64,000 bases of DNA from Pseudovibrio sp. Ad37 (lineage in GTDB: Bacteria > Pseudomonadota > Alphaproteobacteria > Rhizobiales > Stappiaceae): positions 38,206-102,205 of the forward strand of contig NZ_LMCF01000022.1 in NCBI RefSeq assembly GCF_001623075.1. Direction: 5' to 3'. Below, one piece after another: positions 1-8,674 of this stretch. Numbering within the stretch: the first letter of the stretch is position 1; the number at the start of each line of letters is the position of its first letter. The notes beneath the pieces were generated by a model. It searched no databases. It was not told the DNA's origin and saw nothing but the letters and a program-made list of their open reading frames with translations. The translations under genes and the position numbers were made by a program.

Positions 1-1
1 G

Positions 2-622
2 CTCTCAAACCTTGATGCAGCGCTGCGCGGGGACATGCGTGTGGAACTCTCCAAGCTCCATAAAAGCCTCGACACCACAATGATTTACGTCACCCACGAT
101 CAGGTGGAAGCCATGACCATGGCCGACCGTATCGTGGTGCTCAACGGCGGTGTGGTGGAACAGTGCGGCACCCCGATGGACCTGTACCTGCGCCCGCGCA
201 ACAAATTCGTGGCGGGCTTCATCGGCCATCCAAAAATGAACTTCCTGCCTGCCATCGTCAGCCGCGTTGAAGACCGCATGCTGCACGTGAAGCTCGCCAA
301 TGGTGGTGTCATGAGCATGCCAGTGTCGTCTGAGGGTGTGAAGGCTGGTGACAACGTGGATATCGGCATCCGCCCTGAGCATATGCAGCTTGATGAGAAT
401 GGACCAGTTTCCATGCATGTAGAAGTGCTGGAGCGTCTGGGAGCCCATTCCATCGCCTACGGTAAAGTTGAAGGGGATGGTGCGTTTTGTGCATCCTTGC
501 CTGGCATGGCTGAGATTCCGGAAGGCACAACCATAAAACTCAGTATCAAGCCGGAGGATGCCTACGTCTTTGACGAAAGAGGAGTTGCACTGCAACGCCT
601 TGGTGCTCTGGAACTGGCATAG
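2..622 (+). CDS. Sugar ABC transporter ATP-binding protein (MalK/UgpC family), 3' part only
   Basis: The frame is open from the left edge, so the Walker A and LSGGQ part lies outside the window. The visible part begins with the D-loop (LSNLDAALR), followed by the H-loop/switch segment [17 protein letters not shown] and the C-terminal OB-fold regulatory domain (motifs NKFVAGFIG and IGIRPEHM) typical of MalK/UgpC/MsmK ATPases that energise carbohydrate uptake. The stop lies 9 nt before the dehydrogenase gene, so it belongs to the downstream amino-sugar operon and probably powers uptake of the same sugar. The substrate is inferred from neighbours only. Confidence 0.93.
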   Translation, partial: LSNLDAALRGDMRVELSKLHKSLDTTMIYVTHDQVEAMTMADRIVVLNGGVVEQCGTPMDLYLRPRNKFVAGFIGHPKMNFLPAIVSRVEDRMLHVKLANGGVMSMPVSSEGVKAGDNVDIGIRPEHMQLDENGPVSMHVEVLERLGAHSIAYGKVEGDGAFCASLPGMAEIPEGTTIKLSIKPEDAYVFDERGVALQRLGALELA

Positions 623-631
623 GAGAAACAC

Positions 632-1816
632 ATGCGTATCATCGTTGTTGGTTTGGGTTTGCGAGCTGTCAGTGTTTTGGAAAGACTGCAAGCTCACATG
701 AGCGAAGCGGAAGTGGTGGCCTATGTAGACCCCAAACCGCACCAGATTGAACGCCTCAAAAACCACGAGGCCATCAAACCCTACGGCACGCTGGAAGAGA
801 TGCTGGCTGGTGAAAAGGCGGATCTGTTGTTCGTCAGCTCTCCAAACCACATGCATCTGGAGCACATCCGTCTGGGTCTGGAAGCTGGCATCCGCATGTT
901 TGCAGAAAAGCCTGTCGTGATCTCCATGAGCGAGACCATGGAACTGGCAGAGCTGCTTTCCAAACACGGTGCAGATCAGGTGCTCATCGGTTTGGTTCTC
1001 CGCTACGCCCAACATGCAAGAGACCTGCGGGACGCGCAGGCAGCTGGCCAGATCGGTGATGTGGTCTCCATTGAGGCCAACGAGCATATCGCGCCGTATC
1101 ATGGGGCTTTCTTCATGCGTGACTGGCGCCGTCATGAAAAATACTCCGGCGGCTTTATGCTGGAAAAATGCTGCCACGATCTTGATATCTACAACATGGT
1201 GACCGGCTCACGCCCAAGCCGTGTAGCCAGCTTTGGCGGCAGAAAGTCTTTTGTCCCAAGCAATGCACCAGCAAAAGAAACAGATACGAAAGTGTATCAT
1301 GTTAAAGAGTCCATCTGGGAAGCTGCGGAAGACCCGTTCCTCTCCGATGGCGATATCGTCGATCACCAGACCGCGATCCTCGAATACGAGAGCGGCGCCA
1401 CCATGGCCTTCCACACCAACATCAACGTACCGGACGAACACCGCCGGTTCTGCGTGATTGGTACCAAGGGCATGGCAGAAGGTGACTTCGTGCGCGGTTA
1501 CCTGAAAGTGACTGATGCCCACACCCGCGGCACATTGGTGGATGAAGATTACAACAAGTCCATTGACCGCCCCGGCGCACACTACGGCGCTGATGACATG
1601 ATGTGTCAGGACCTCTGCGCCTATCTGCGCGGTGAAATGGACAGCCTGCCAGTTTCTGTCGTGGATGCGCTGGAAGCAGGCGTTGCCGCACTGGCACTCG
1701 ATCAGGCGCGCACAACTGGTCAGGTCGTGGACCTGACGTCCTATTGGCAGAAATTCGACAGTTTCAACCTGCGGGAAACCGCAGCAACAACAAAAAAGAT
1801 GGAATCAATACAGTGA
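632..1816 (+). CDS. Gfo/Idh/MocA family NAD(P)-dependent oxidoreductase
   Basis: A 394-residue cytoplasmic sugar dehydrogenase. The N-terminal Rossmann fold starts MRIIVVGLGLRAVSVLERL (GxGxR-type nucleotide loop), the conserved EKP cofactor/active-site motif is at residues 92-94, and the catalytic-site stretch CCHDLDIYN is near residues 180-187, as in the family. It sits between the ABC ATPase gene and the first SIS-domain gene; its TGA overlaps the GTG start of the next gene (GTGA). It probably oxidises or epimerises a sugar or glycoside taken up by the linked transporter. The exact substrate cannot be read from sequence. Start ATG 632 follows an AGGAGAAACAC ribosome binding site. Confidence 0.88.
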   Translation: MRIIVVGLGLRAVSVLERLQAHMSEAEVVAYVDPKPHQIERLKNHEAIKPYGTLEEMLAGEKADLLFVSSPNHMHLEHIRLGLEAGIRMFAEKPVVISMSETMELAELLSKHGADQVLIGLVLRYAQHARDLRDAQAAGQIGDVVSIEANEHIAPYHGAFFMRDWRRHEKYSGGFMLEKCCHDLDIYNMVTGSRPSRVASFGGRKSFVPSNAPAKETDTKVYHVKESIWEAAEDPFLSDGDIVDHQTAILEYESGATMAFHTNINVPDEHRRFCVIGTKGMAEGDFVRGYLKVTDAHTRGTLVDEDYNKSIDRPGAHYGADDMMCQDLCAYLRGEMDSLPVSVVDALEAGVAALALDQARTTGQVVDLTSYWQKFDSFNLRETAATTKKMESIQ

Positions 1817-2823
1817 CCAAACTCCCCGGCGCGTACATGCGCGCTGAGATAGATCAGGCAATTCCGGCATTCGCAGAAGGGGTCCGTCAGGACCTCACAG
1901 AGAGTGTCAAAGCAGCAGCGCTGGACAAGCTCGACACGTTCTACACCATTGCGCGTGGAAGCTCAGATGCCGCCGCCAACTTGATCTCCTATGAACTGAT
2001 GGCCGAACTGCAAAAGCCGGTAACAACACTGCCGCCCTCTGTGTTCAGCCTGGGGAATGGATTGCAGTTGGGCAATGCTGGCGCCCTTATTTTCTCCCAA
2101 TCCGGAGGAAGCAAGGATCTGGTCAGTGCTGCAATCGGGTTCAAAAACGGTGGTGGTAAAACGCTCGCCATCACCAACACTCCGGGTTCTCCGTTAGCAA
2201 CTGAGACGGACGCCTGCGTTGATATCAATGCAGGGCTGGAGCAAGCTGTTCCGGCCACCAAAACAGTAATCTGCACCATTGCCGCCGGAATGGCTATGTT
2301 GGCCGCCCTCAAACCAGACTACGCTAAAGCCTGTGAAGCAGCAGCAAAAGCCATGCTGGCCAGCGCTGAGGCGAAACTTGAGCAGGCTGACGAGATCATT
2401 GAGGCAGTGAAGTCCACGCCGCATGTGTATGTGATCGGACGCGGTTGTGGGTTCGGCGCAGCGCAGGAAGTTGCGTTGAAACTGAAGGAAACAACAGCCA
2501 TTCATGCAGAAGCGTATTCCGCTGCTGAGGTGCTGCACGGTCCGCTGCAACTGGCCACAAAACCGCTCTGTGTCCTTATTCTGGATACGGGGGAAGAGGT
2601 CAGCAATCAGAGCCTGAGCCTGGCTGAGGAGCGGTTCCGCTCTGTCGGCGCAAATGTTTTCCGCCTGACACCAGAAACCGTTGGTGCGCAGGGCCTTACT
2701 CCCGCAGCAAGCTCGGCCATGCTGCTGCGTGCATTGTACCCAGTGATTTTAGAAACTGCTCTCCAGTTAGGTCTGGATCCAGACCAACCGGAAACACTTT
2801 CTAAGGTAACTGTAACTATTTGA
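1813..2823 (+). CDS. Double-SIS-domain amino-sugar-phosphate isomerase/deaminase (NagB-II/GlmS C-domain type)
   Basis: About 336 residues with two SIS domains, as in the isomerase half of GlmS and in NagB-II glucosamine-6-phosphate deaminases, but without the glutaminase domain. Landmarks are YTIARGSSDAA (first SIS phosphate loop), FSQSGGSKD (SQSG serine loop), VIGRGCGFGAAQEVALKLKE and AEVLHGPLQL (catalytic HGP region). I chose GTG 1813, which overlaps the upstream stop; ATG 1837 is the alternative. Together with the adjacent AgaS-like gene it gives the operon two deaminase/isomerases, perhaps one for the galacto and one for the gluco series. Deaminase rather than transaminase activity is inferred from the missing glutaminase domain. 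Confidence 0.85.
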   Translation: MTKLPGAYMRAEIDQAIPAFAEGVRQDLTESVKAAALDKLDTFYTIARGSSDAAANLISYELMAELQKPVTTLPPSVFSLGNGLQLGNAGALIFSQSGGSKDLVSAAIGFKNGGGKTLAITNTPGSPLATETDACVDINAGLEQAVPATKTVICTIAAGMAMLAALKPDYAKACEAAAKAMLASAEAKLEQADEIIEAVKSTPHVYVIGRGCGFGAAQEVALKLKETTAIHAEAYSAAEVLHGPLQLATKPLCVLILDTGEEVSNQSLSLAEERFRSVGANVFRLTPETVGAQGLTPAASSAMLLRALYPVILETALQLGLDPDQPETLSKVTVTI

Positions 2824-2843
2824 TTCTATGAAGGAATGCTGCG

Positions 2844-3950
2844 ATGGTCGATTTGACCAAATGGGCAACTACGCGCGAAATTCATGCGCAACCGCAAATC
2901 TGGGCAAATTGGGGACAGGAACTCGCTGCATCCTTAAGTGATCTGAGCGAGTGGGTTGCCAACTCCGGGGCTACGGAAGTTTGGTTCTGCGGGGCAGGCA
3001 CATCCGCCTATATCGGCGACCTTCTGTGCAGAGCGCTGGACGCAACCTCCGTGCTGCCAATGCGCTCCGTTCCTTCAACTGATCTCGTCAGCGCCCCGCA
3101 TACCTTCAAACGCAATGGCGTGATCCCGCTGGTTGTCTCCTTCGGACGCTCAGGCAATTCCACAGAGTCCATCGGTACGCTGGACTTGCTGGACGCAATC
3201 TTCCCGGAAGCGCCACGGCTGAACATCACCTGCAACAAGGACAGTGCACTGGCAACCCGCCAACCTGCCTCAAAGGCCAGCCAACGCGTAATTGTTCTGC
3301 CGGACGAATGCCACGACAGCGGCTTTGCCATGACCTCCAGCTTCACCACCATGATCCTGACAGCCATGGCAGTGTTTGGACAGGAGACGCCAGAAGAGTT
3401 CACCGCCAACATGAATGAGATCAGCCATGCAGCTGAGATTGTGTTGGCGCAAGCGGATCAGCTGGCAGGCAAGCTCACCATCCCGCAGCGCGCCGTCTTC
3501 GTAGGCTCCGGCCCGATTGCCTTTGTTGCCCGTGAAAGTGCGCTCAAAGTGATGGAACTGGCCGCAGGGAAAATCCCGTCTATCTGGGACAGCTCCCTCG
3601 GCTTCCGGCACGGACCAAAGTCTTTTGTTGATGCACAGACCAAGGTCTTCGTGTTCCTCTCCAACAACCTGCATTCCCGTCGTTACGACGAGGATCTGGC
3701 AGAAGAAGTGAAGGCACAGTTCGGCGAGCAAACAGTTACCACCATTGGCAATTCTACAAAGGCAGATGTGCACATTCCATGCAAACTGGAGGATGGCTGG
3801 ATGTCCGTGCTCCATGTACTCATTGCCCAATGGCTGGGTGTGGCTTGGTCTGATCAGCTTGGCTTCAACGTCGACAATCCGTTTGAAGGGCAGGGCACGC
3901 TGACCCGCGTTGTCTCGGGCGTAAAGCTCTACGCATTGGAAGAGGCCTGA
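2844..3950 (+). CDS. agaS: AgaS-like SIS-domain galactosamine-6-phosphate deaminase/isomerase
   Basis: A 368-residue protein with two SIS domains: VWFCGAGTSAYIGD (residues about 45-60), VSFGRSGNSTES (SIS serine loop) and ALKVMELAAGKIPSIWDSSLGFRHGPKSF in the second half. The FRHGPKSF signature and length match AgaS, which in proteobacterial N-acetylgalactosamine pathways converts galactosamine-6-phosphate to tagatose-6-phosphate plus ammonia. It lies 20 nt after the other SIS gene and 1 nt before the ROK kinase gene, in an operon that also encodes GatZ-like and deacetylase proteins, which supports the galacto assignment. ATG 2844 follows GAAGGAATGCTGCG. Confidence 0.85.
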   Translation: MVDLTKWATTREIHAQPQIWANWGQELAASLSDLSEWVANSGATEVWFCGAGTSAYIGDLLCRALDATSVLPMRSVPSTDLVSAPHTFKRNGVIPLVVSFGRSGNSTESIGTLDLLDAIFPEAPRLNITCNKDSALATRQPASKASQRVIVLPDECHDSGFAMTSSFTTMILTAMAVFGQETPEEFTANMNEISHAAEIVLAQADQLAGKLTIPQRAVFVGSGPIAFVARESALKVMELAAGKIPSIWDSSLGFRHGPKSFVDAQTKVFVFLSNNLHSRRYDEDLAEEVKAQFGEQTVTTIGNSTKADVHIPCKLEDGWMSVLHVLIAQWLGVAWSDQLGFNVDNPFEGQGTLTRVVSGVKLYALEEA

Positions 3951-3951
3951 T

Positions 3952-4887
3952 ATGGTTCGAGCTGGCGGTATTGATCTGGGCGGCACCAAAATCGAGGCAA
4001 CCGCTTTTGATAGTGATTGGGCGGTGGTTGAAACCAAACGCATCCCAACTCCTCAGGATTCCTACGAAAATCTGGTTGACGCTCTCTGCGAGATGGTCGT
4101 GTGGCTGGAAGAAACCGCAGGCTCAAAAGGTTTGCCGGTTGGCGTCGGTATTCCCGGCTTCCATTCCAAACGAACCGGCAAGTTCCTCACCGCCAACCTG
4201 CTGGCCTCAGGCCGCACCGTCCATCAGGACCTGATCGACAAGTTGGGCAGGGCCGTCGCGTTCGAAAACGACTGCAACTGCTTTGCCCTCTCTGAAGCCA
4301 TGCTCGGCGCTGGGCGCAGCTACGCCAGTGTCTTCGGCCTGATCATCGGCACAGGCGTCGGCGGAGGCTATTGCTCCAACGGCACGTTGATCTCGGGTCT
4401 GAATGGGGCTGCTGGAGAATACGGTCACCTCGGCATTCCCTACATGACCATGAAGGAACTCGGGCTTGACGGCATCCAATGCGGCTGTGGTCGCACCGGC
4501 TGCTTTGAGACTTATCTGGCTGGCCCCGGAATGCGCCGCCTCGCCAAACATGTCACCGGCAAAGACGCCGATGCGAAGACCATCACCACGGCAGCCGCTG
4601 CTGGTGATCCGCAGATGCAGGAAGTCATGCGCATGTGGGCCCGCATTGCGGCTGAACTGGTTGCGGCGCTTCAATGCACGGTGGACCCGGACTGCATTGT
4701 GCTCGGCGGTGGCCTTTCCAAGATCCCGAACATCGACCGCCTCATTGCGCAAGCTCTGCCCGGCCATTTGCTGGACCAGACCGAGCCGCCGGAGATCCGC
4801 GTTGCAGAATACGGTGACAGCAGTGGCACACGTGGGGCGGCGCTTGCTGCTGTCCAAAACTATCAAATACTGGAGGAGCCGTCATGA
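3952..4887 (+). CDS. ROK-family N-acetylhexosamine kinase (probable GalNAc/GlcNAc kinase)
   Basis: A 311-residue ROK (repressor-ORF-kinase) sugar kinase without the DNA-binding N-terminus. It shows the ATP phosphate-binding loop IDLGGTKIEA at residues 7-16, LIIGTGVGGGY, the substrate-binding GEYGHLGI and the zinc site CGCGRTGCFETYLAG that marks N-acetylhexosamine and glucose kinases of this family. It presumably phosphorylates an N-acetylated amino sugar at C6 ahead of the linked deacetylase. The start is 1 nt after the agaS stop and its end overlaps the GatZ-like gene (ATGA), so translation is coupled. GalNAc rather than GlcNAc is inferred from AgaS and GatZ. Confidence 0.88.
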   Translation: MVRAGGIDLGGTKIEATAFDSDWAVVETKRIPTPQDSYENLVDALCEMVVWLEETAGSKGLPVGVGIPGFHSKRTGKFLTANLLASGRTVHQDLIDKLGRAVAFENDCNCFALSEAMLGAGRSYASVFGLIIGTGVGGGYCSNGTLISGLNGAAGEYGHLGIPYMTMKELGLDGIQCGCGRTGCFETYLAGPGMRRLAKHVTGKDADAKTITTAAAAGDPQMQEVMRMWARIAAELVAALQCTVDPDCIVLGGGLSKIPNIDRLIAQALPGHLLDQTEPPEIRVAEYGDSSGTRGAALAAVQNYQILEEPS

Positions 4888-6197
4888 GCAACCCTTTGCT
4901 TGAGGTGATCACTGCCAACCGTGCAGGCGCCAGAGCCGCGCTTCCCTCCATCTGCTCCGCTCAGCCTGATGTCATCCTTGCCTCCGCTCTGCTCGCAGCA
5001 GAAAAAGGCACGACCCTGCTGCTGGAAGCGACCAGCAACCAAGTCAATCAGGACGGCGGCTACACAGGCATGAAGCCAGCCGACTTTGTCAGCTACGTCA
5101 AAAGCATTTGCGCCACTGCCGGATTGCCGGAGGACGCGCTCGTCCTCGGCGGCGACCATCTCGGCCCGCAAGCCTGGCGCTCCATGCCAGCTGATCAGGC
5201 CATGGCAAAAGCCAAAGAGCTGATGAAAGCCTATGTGCAGGCAGGCTTCACCAAAATCCATCTGGACTGCTCCGAAGGGTGCGCAGGCGAAGAGGCTCAG
5301 GTCGGTGATGAACTCAGCGCCAGCCGTGCTGCGCAATTGGCTGCTGTTTGCGAAGAATATGCACCAGACCCAAGCCGTCTCAGTTACATCGTCGGTACGG
5401 AAGTTCCTCCTCCCGGAGGCGCGCGTGAAGAAGGCGAGGCTCATAGCATTGAGCCAACCCCACCCGCGCGTGCCTCCCGTACCTTGCAAATGCATTTTGA
5501 GAAGTTCGACGAGTTGGGTCTGCAGGATGCAAAAGGCCGTATCTGCGGCCTTGTCGTGCAGCCGGGCGTGGAGTTCTCACCCTTCCACATCGATCATCTA
5601 CCCGCTGATGACGGCAAGGCCCTGCGAGCAGCGCTTGACCCGTTCCAGAACGTTGTGTTCGAAGCGCACAGCACCGATTACCAGCTGGACAGCGCGTTCC
5701 CACGCCTCGCCAACATGGGTTTTGCGATCCTGAAAGTCGGCCCTGCGCTCACCTTCGCCTACAGGCAGGCCATCTATGGACTGGACCAGATGCTGGATTG
5801 GCTGGAAGAGGACAAACGAACAGCGCCAAAAATCTCAAAGATTCTGGAAGCTGAAATGCTGTCAGAGCCCAAGTACTGGCGCTCCCACTATCAGGGATCG
5901 GATCAGGAACTGCGCTTGCTGCGCCACTTCAGTTATGCAGATCGCATTCGGTATTACTGGCCTCAGGAGAAGGTACAGGATGCCCTTAAGGCACTCTTTG
6001 CTGCCCTCCAAACCCATGAGATTCCAAAGGTACTGCAGCTTCAACTGTTTGCATCTCGCACTGTTGAACGAGCACGGGCTTTGCAGCGCCATGGTTTTGG
6101 CATAGAGAAGGCGCTGGTGATTGCTGAAATCCAGCAGGCACTGGACCCATATTTCTTTGAGAGAGTTGAGACACCTCAGCTTGAGGAGGCTCTATGA
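4884..6197 (+). CDS. GatZ/KbaZ/AgaZ family protein; solo copy, possible D-tagatose 6-phosphate 4-epimerase
   Basis: A 437-residue member of the GatZ/KbaZ family, classically the non-catalytic partner of class II tagatose-1,6-bisphosphate aldolase. Family landmarks are LEVITANRAGARAALPSICSA at the N-terminus, EATSNQVNQDGGYTGM, LGGDHLGPQAW, KIHLDCSEGC, GTEVPPPGGA, FEAHSTDYQ and LKVGPALTFAYRQA. The overlapping ends (ATGA with both neighbours) place it firmly in the operon. No GatY/KbaY aldolase and no tagatose-6-phosphate kinase is encoded in the visible operon. A GatZ-family protein of Agrobacterium has been described as D-tagatose 6-phosphate 4-epimerase, which would give fructose-6-phosphate directly. 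That role is attractive here but inferred. Confidence 0.88.
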   Translation: MSNPLLEVITANRAGARAALPSICSAQPDVILASALLAAEKGTTLLLEATSNQVNQDGGYTGMKPADFVSYVKSICATAGLPEDALVLGGDHLGPQAWRSMPADQAMAKAKELMKAYVQAGFTKIHLDCSEGCAGEEAQVGDELSASRAAQLAAVCEEYAPDPSRLSYIVGTEVPPPGGAREEGEAHSIEPTPPARASRTLQMHFEKFDELGLQDAKGRICGLVVQPGVEFSPFHIDHLPADDGKALRAALDPFQNVVFEAHSTDYQLDSAFPRLANMGFAILKVGPALTFAYRQAIYGLDQMLDWLEEDKRTAPKISKILEAEMLSEPKYWRSHYQGSDQELRLLRHFSYADRIRYYWPQEKVQDALKALFAALQTHEIPKVLQLQLFASRTVERARALQRHGFGIEKALVIAEIQQALDPYFFERVETPQLEEAL

Positions 6198-7339
6198 GCA
6201 CCGCATCGGGCAACCAAGACATCTGGCTGTGTCCAGATCAGCTGTTTGACGGCCAGAACCTGCTGACCGATACCGCCATTCATCTCGTGGATGGCCAATG
6301 CACAGGCTTGTCTTCAGCAGACCAGTTGCCCGTCGATGCGACCGTGAAAAAGCTCTCTGGCCTCATCACACCGGGTTTCTTTGATATCCAGATCAACGGC
6401 GGCGGCGGTGTTCTTTACAACACCTCTCCATCACCCGAAGGTCTGGCTGCCATTGCAGCGGCGCACCGCCAATTTGGTACCACAGCCTTGCTGCCTACAG
6501 TCATCACCGACGCGCCAAATGTGCTGGAGGAAGCCGTTGAGGCCATGAAGGATGCTTACGGCACCCATGGCATCAAAGGCATTCACATAGAAGGCCCGCA
6601 CATCAGTGTGGAACGCAAAGGCACCCACGAAGCCAGCTGGGTCCGTCCACTCAACGAGCGCAGTTTACAACTGGTCCGCGATCTGCGAGATCGGGACATC
6701 CCGGTCCTCATGACGGTCGCACCAGAAGGCGTTGCCAAAGGTGACGTTGCCAGACTGGTCGAGATGGGCGCAGTTGTCTCTATCGGCCATACTGATGCAG
6801 GCGCAGCGCAGATCAAACCAGTTCTGGAAGAAGGCGCAAACCTCTTCACACACCTGTTCAACGGCATGTCCCAGATGGTCAACCGAGAGCCCGGTGCAGT
6901 TGGAACAGGCATCAACAGCACCGCCTATTGCTCGCTGATCGTAGACGGGCATCACGTTGCCGATGACATGCTCCGCCTCGCCATACGCGCACGGCCTGTC
7001 AAAGATCATATGATCATCATCAGTGATGCGATGCCAACTGTTGGCGGACCGGAAAACTTCAACCTTTACGGTCATCAGGTTTATCTGGAAGACGGCAAGC
7101 TCATTAACAAAGCCGGGTCTCTGGCAGGGGCGCACGTCACCATGCTGGAGTCTGTTGCGCGCATGATAACTGAGCTTCAGTTCCCGGCTGAAGAAGTGCT
7201 GCGCATGAGCCTGTCCAACCCGGCTGCCCTGATGGGACTTCAACAGTCCGTGGCCTCTCTGCAAAACACTGACTTGGCCGATATGCTGTTGCTCGCACCG
7301 GACTATAAATCCTTCTCATTCCTCTCGCATATGCTCTAG
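6194..7339 (+). CDS. N-acetylhexosamine-6-phosphate deacetylase (NagA/AgaA family)
   Basis: A 381-residue amidohydrolase-superfamily deacetylase. It has the NagA signatures GFFDIQINGGGG, IKGIHIEGPHIS (metal-ligand Glu), VVSIGHTDAGAAQ (metal His), NLFTHLFNGMSQM (second metal His) and MIIISDAMPTVGG (catalytic Asp). It removes acetate from N-acetylgalactosamine-6-P or N-acetylglucosamine-6-P, feeding the SIS deaminases. Last gene of the operon; ATGA overlap with the GatZ-like gene. It converges on the type I secretion genes with a 24-nt gap and no obvious terminator. Confidence 0.9.
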   Translation: MSTASGNQDIWLCPDQLFDGQNLLTDTAIHLVDGQCTGLSSADQLPVDATVKKLSGLITPGFFDIQINGGGGVLYNTSPSPEGLAAIAAAHRQFGTTALLPTVITDAPNVLEEAVEAMKDAYGTHGIKGIHIEGPHISVERKGTHEASWVRPLNERSLQLVRDLRDRDIPVLMTVAPEGVAKGDVARLVEMGAVVSIGHTDAGAAQIKPVLEEGANLFTHLFNGMSQMVNREPGAVGTGINSTAYCSLIVDGHHVADDMLRLAIRARPVKDHMIIISDAMPTVGGPENFNLYGHQVYLEDGKLINKAGSLAGAHVTMLESVARMITELQFPAEEVLRMSLSNPAALMGLQQSVASLQNTDLADMLLLAPDYKSFSFLSHML

Positions 7340-7363
7340 TTTGCTGCGAGAGGAGCTGCTGTC

Positions 7364-8674
7364 TCACCGCTCGCGAAATGCTTCCGCTTTCACCTTGAGC
7401 AGTGGTTTGGCGAGATAGTTCAGCACGCTTTTCTCACCGGTCAGAATATCAATGCTCGCAGTCATGCCCGGCGTGATGGGCAACGGATTTTGCTCTGATC
7501 CCAGATGGTTTTGCTTGGTCCGCACAATCACCTTGAAGAATGCTTGCCCCCGCTCGTCCTCTGATGTGTCCGGACTGATCCGCTCCAACACCCCATCCAA
7601 TCCGCCATAGATAGAATAATCATAGGCCGTGATCTTCACGCTCACATCCTGGCCCGGATGCAGGAAGGCCACATGTTGCGGTTGGATTTTTGCTGCAATC
7701 AGCAATGTGTCTTCCAGTGGGACAATCTCAATCAGTGGCTCGCCAGTCTGAACCACCGCACCAATGGTACTGACATTAAGTTTGTTGATCACCCCACGCA
7801 CCGGTGCCACCAACGCACTGCGATGCACCCGATCCTCCGCCCCGCGCAACCGCTCTTCAATCACAGCAAGTTCCGCTTTGGTCGCCACCAGATCCGATTG
7901 TGCTTGAGAGGCAAACGTCGTTTGCGCGGAAGCTACCTTCTGTAGAACTTCTTCTTTGGCAGAGCGGGCACTTGCAAGAGAAGCCTCCAGCATCTGCCGC
8001 TCCCCCTCCAGAGTTGTGTACTGCCGCTTGAGCCGCAAAAACTCGATCTCTGGCAGGACACCACGTTTATAGAGCTGCTGGTTGATCTCCAGTTCCCGCG
8101 CAATGATGGTAAGATTGGCGCTGAGCATCTGTGCCTCAGCTTCAAGTTGCTTCAGATCCTGCTCTTTCTGGCTGAATTGACTGCGAAGCACGGCAACTTC
8201 CGCAGCAAGTTGCTCTTTGCGAGCCTTATAAACCGCCAGCTCTCGCTGTAAGAACGCGGCAATGTCGGTAGGCGTGTTTGAAAGATCAAGCGCCAGATTT
8301 GCCTGACGGGCCTCAGCGGTCAACCGTGCAAGACGAGCCTGCAACGCATATTTCTTCTGCAGTAGCTCCCCTAATTGAGAGGCAAAGCCGGTATTATCCA
8401 ACTTCACCAGAACCGCGCCTTGCTCAACGATTTCGCCTTCATAGAACAACACCTCAGAGACAATCCCGCGTTCTGGAGCTTGCACAATCTGCATCTGACG
8501 GGAAGGGATGATGCGTCCATTGCCTCGTGTGACTTCTTCCACATGGGCAAATGCAGACCAGACGAACAACAGCAGCATAATTGCGGCACATGTGAAGATC
8601 AGAATTCTGGACTGCTTTTGGCTGTGAAACTCTGGCAAATGCAGCGGTGTAACGGGAAGCGACCAGCCCTTCAT
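7364..8674 (-). CDS. HlyD-family type I secretion periplasmic adaptor (membrane fusion protein)
   Basis: A 436-residue adaptor with a short cytoplasmic N-terminus, one transmembrane helix (about residues 22-41, ILIFTCAAIMLLLFVWSAFA), a first lipoyl half (GRIIPSRQMQIVQAPERGIV), a long alpha-helical coiled coil (about residues 95-285), a second lipoyl half (RSALVAPVRGVINKLNVSTIGAVVQTGEPL) and a C-terminal beta barrel (PGMTASIDILTGEKSVLNYL). It bridges the inner-membrane ABC exporter to a TolC-type channel. Its ATG overlaps the stop of the exporter gene. No outer-membrane component or RTX substrate is seen nearby. Confidence 0.92.
   Translation of the reverse strand: MKGWSLPVTPLHLPEFHSQKQSRILIFTCAAIMLLLFVWSAFAHVEEVTRGNGRIIPSRQMQIVQAPERGIVSEVLFYEGEIVEQGAVLVKLDNTGFASQLGELLQKKYALQARLARLTAEARQANLALDLSNTPTDIAAFLQRELAVYKARKEQLAAEVAVLRSQFSQKEQDLKQLEAEAQMLSANLTIIARELEINQQLYKRGVLPEIEFLRLKRQYTTLEGERQMLEASLASARSAKEEVLQKVASAQTTFASQAQSDLVATKAELAVIEERLRGAEDRVHRSALVAPVRGVINKLNVSTIGAVVQTGEPLIEIVPLEDTLLIAAKIQPQHVAFLHPGQDVSVKITAYDYSIYGGLDGVLERISPDTSEDERGQAFFKVIVRTKQNHLGSEQNPLPITPGMTASIDILTGEKSVLNYLAKPLLKVKAEAFRER

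Noticed and set aside
5..1177. 390-codon minus-strand frame opposite the ABC ATPase and dehydrogenase genes
   Set aside because: Both plus-strand genes have clear family motifs and operon spacing; the opposite frame is Cys/His-rich and has no family likeness, as is typical of antisense shadows.
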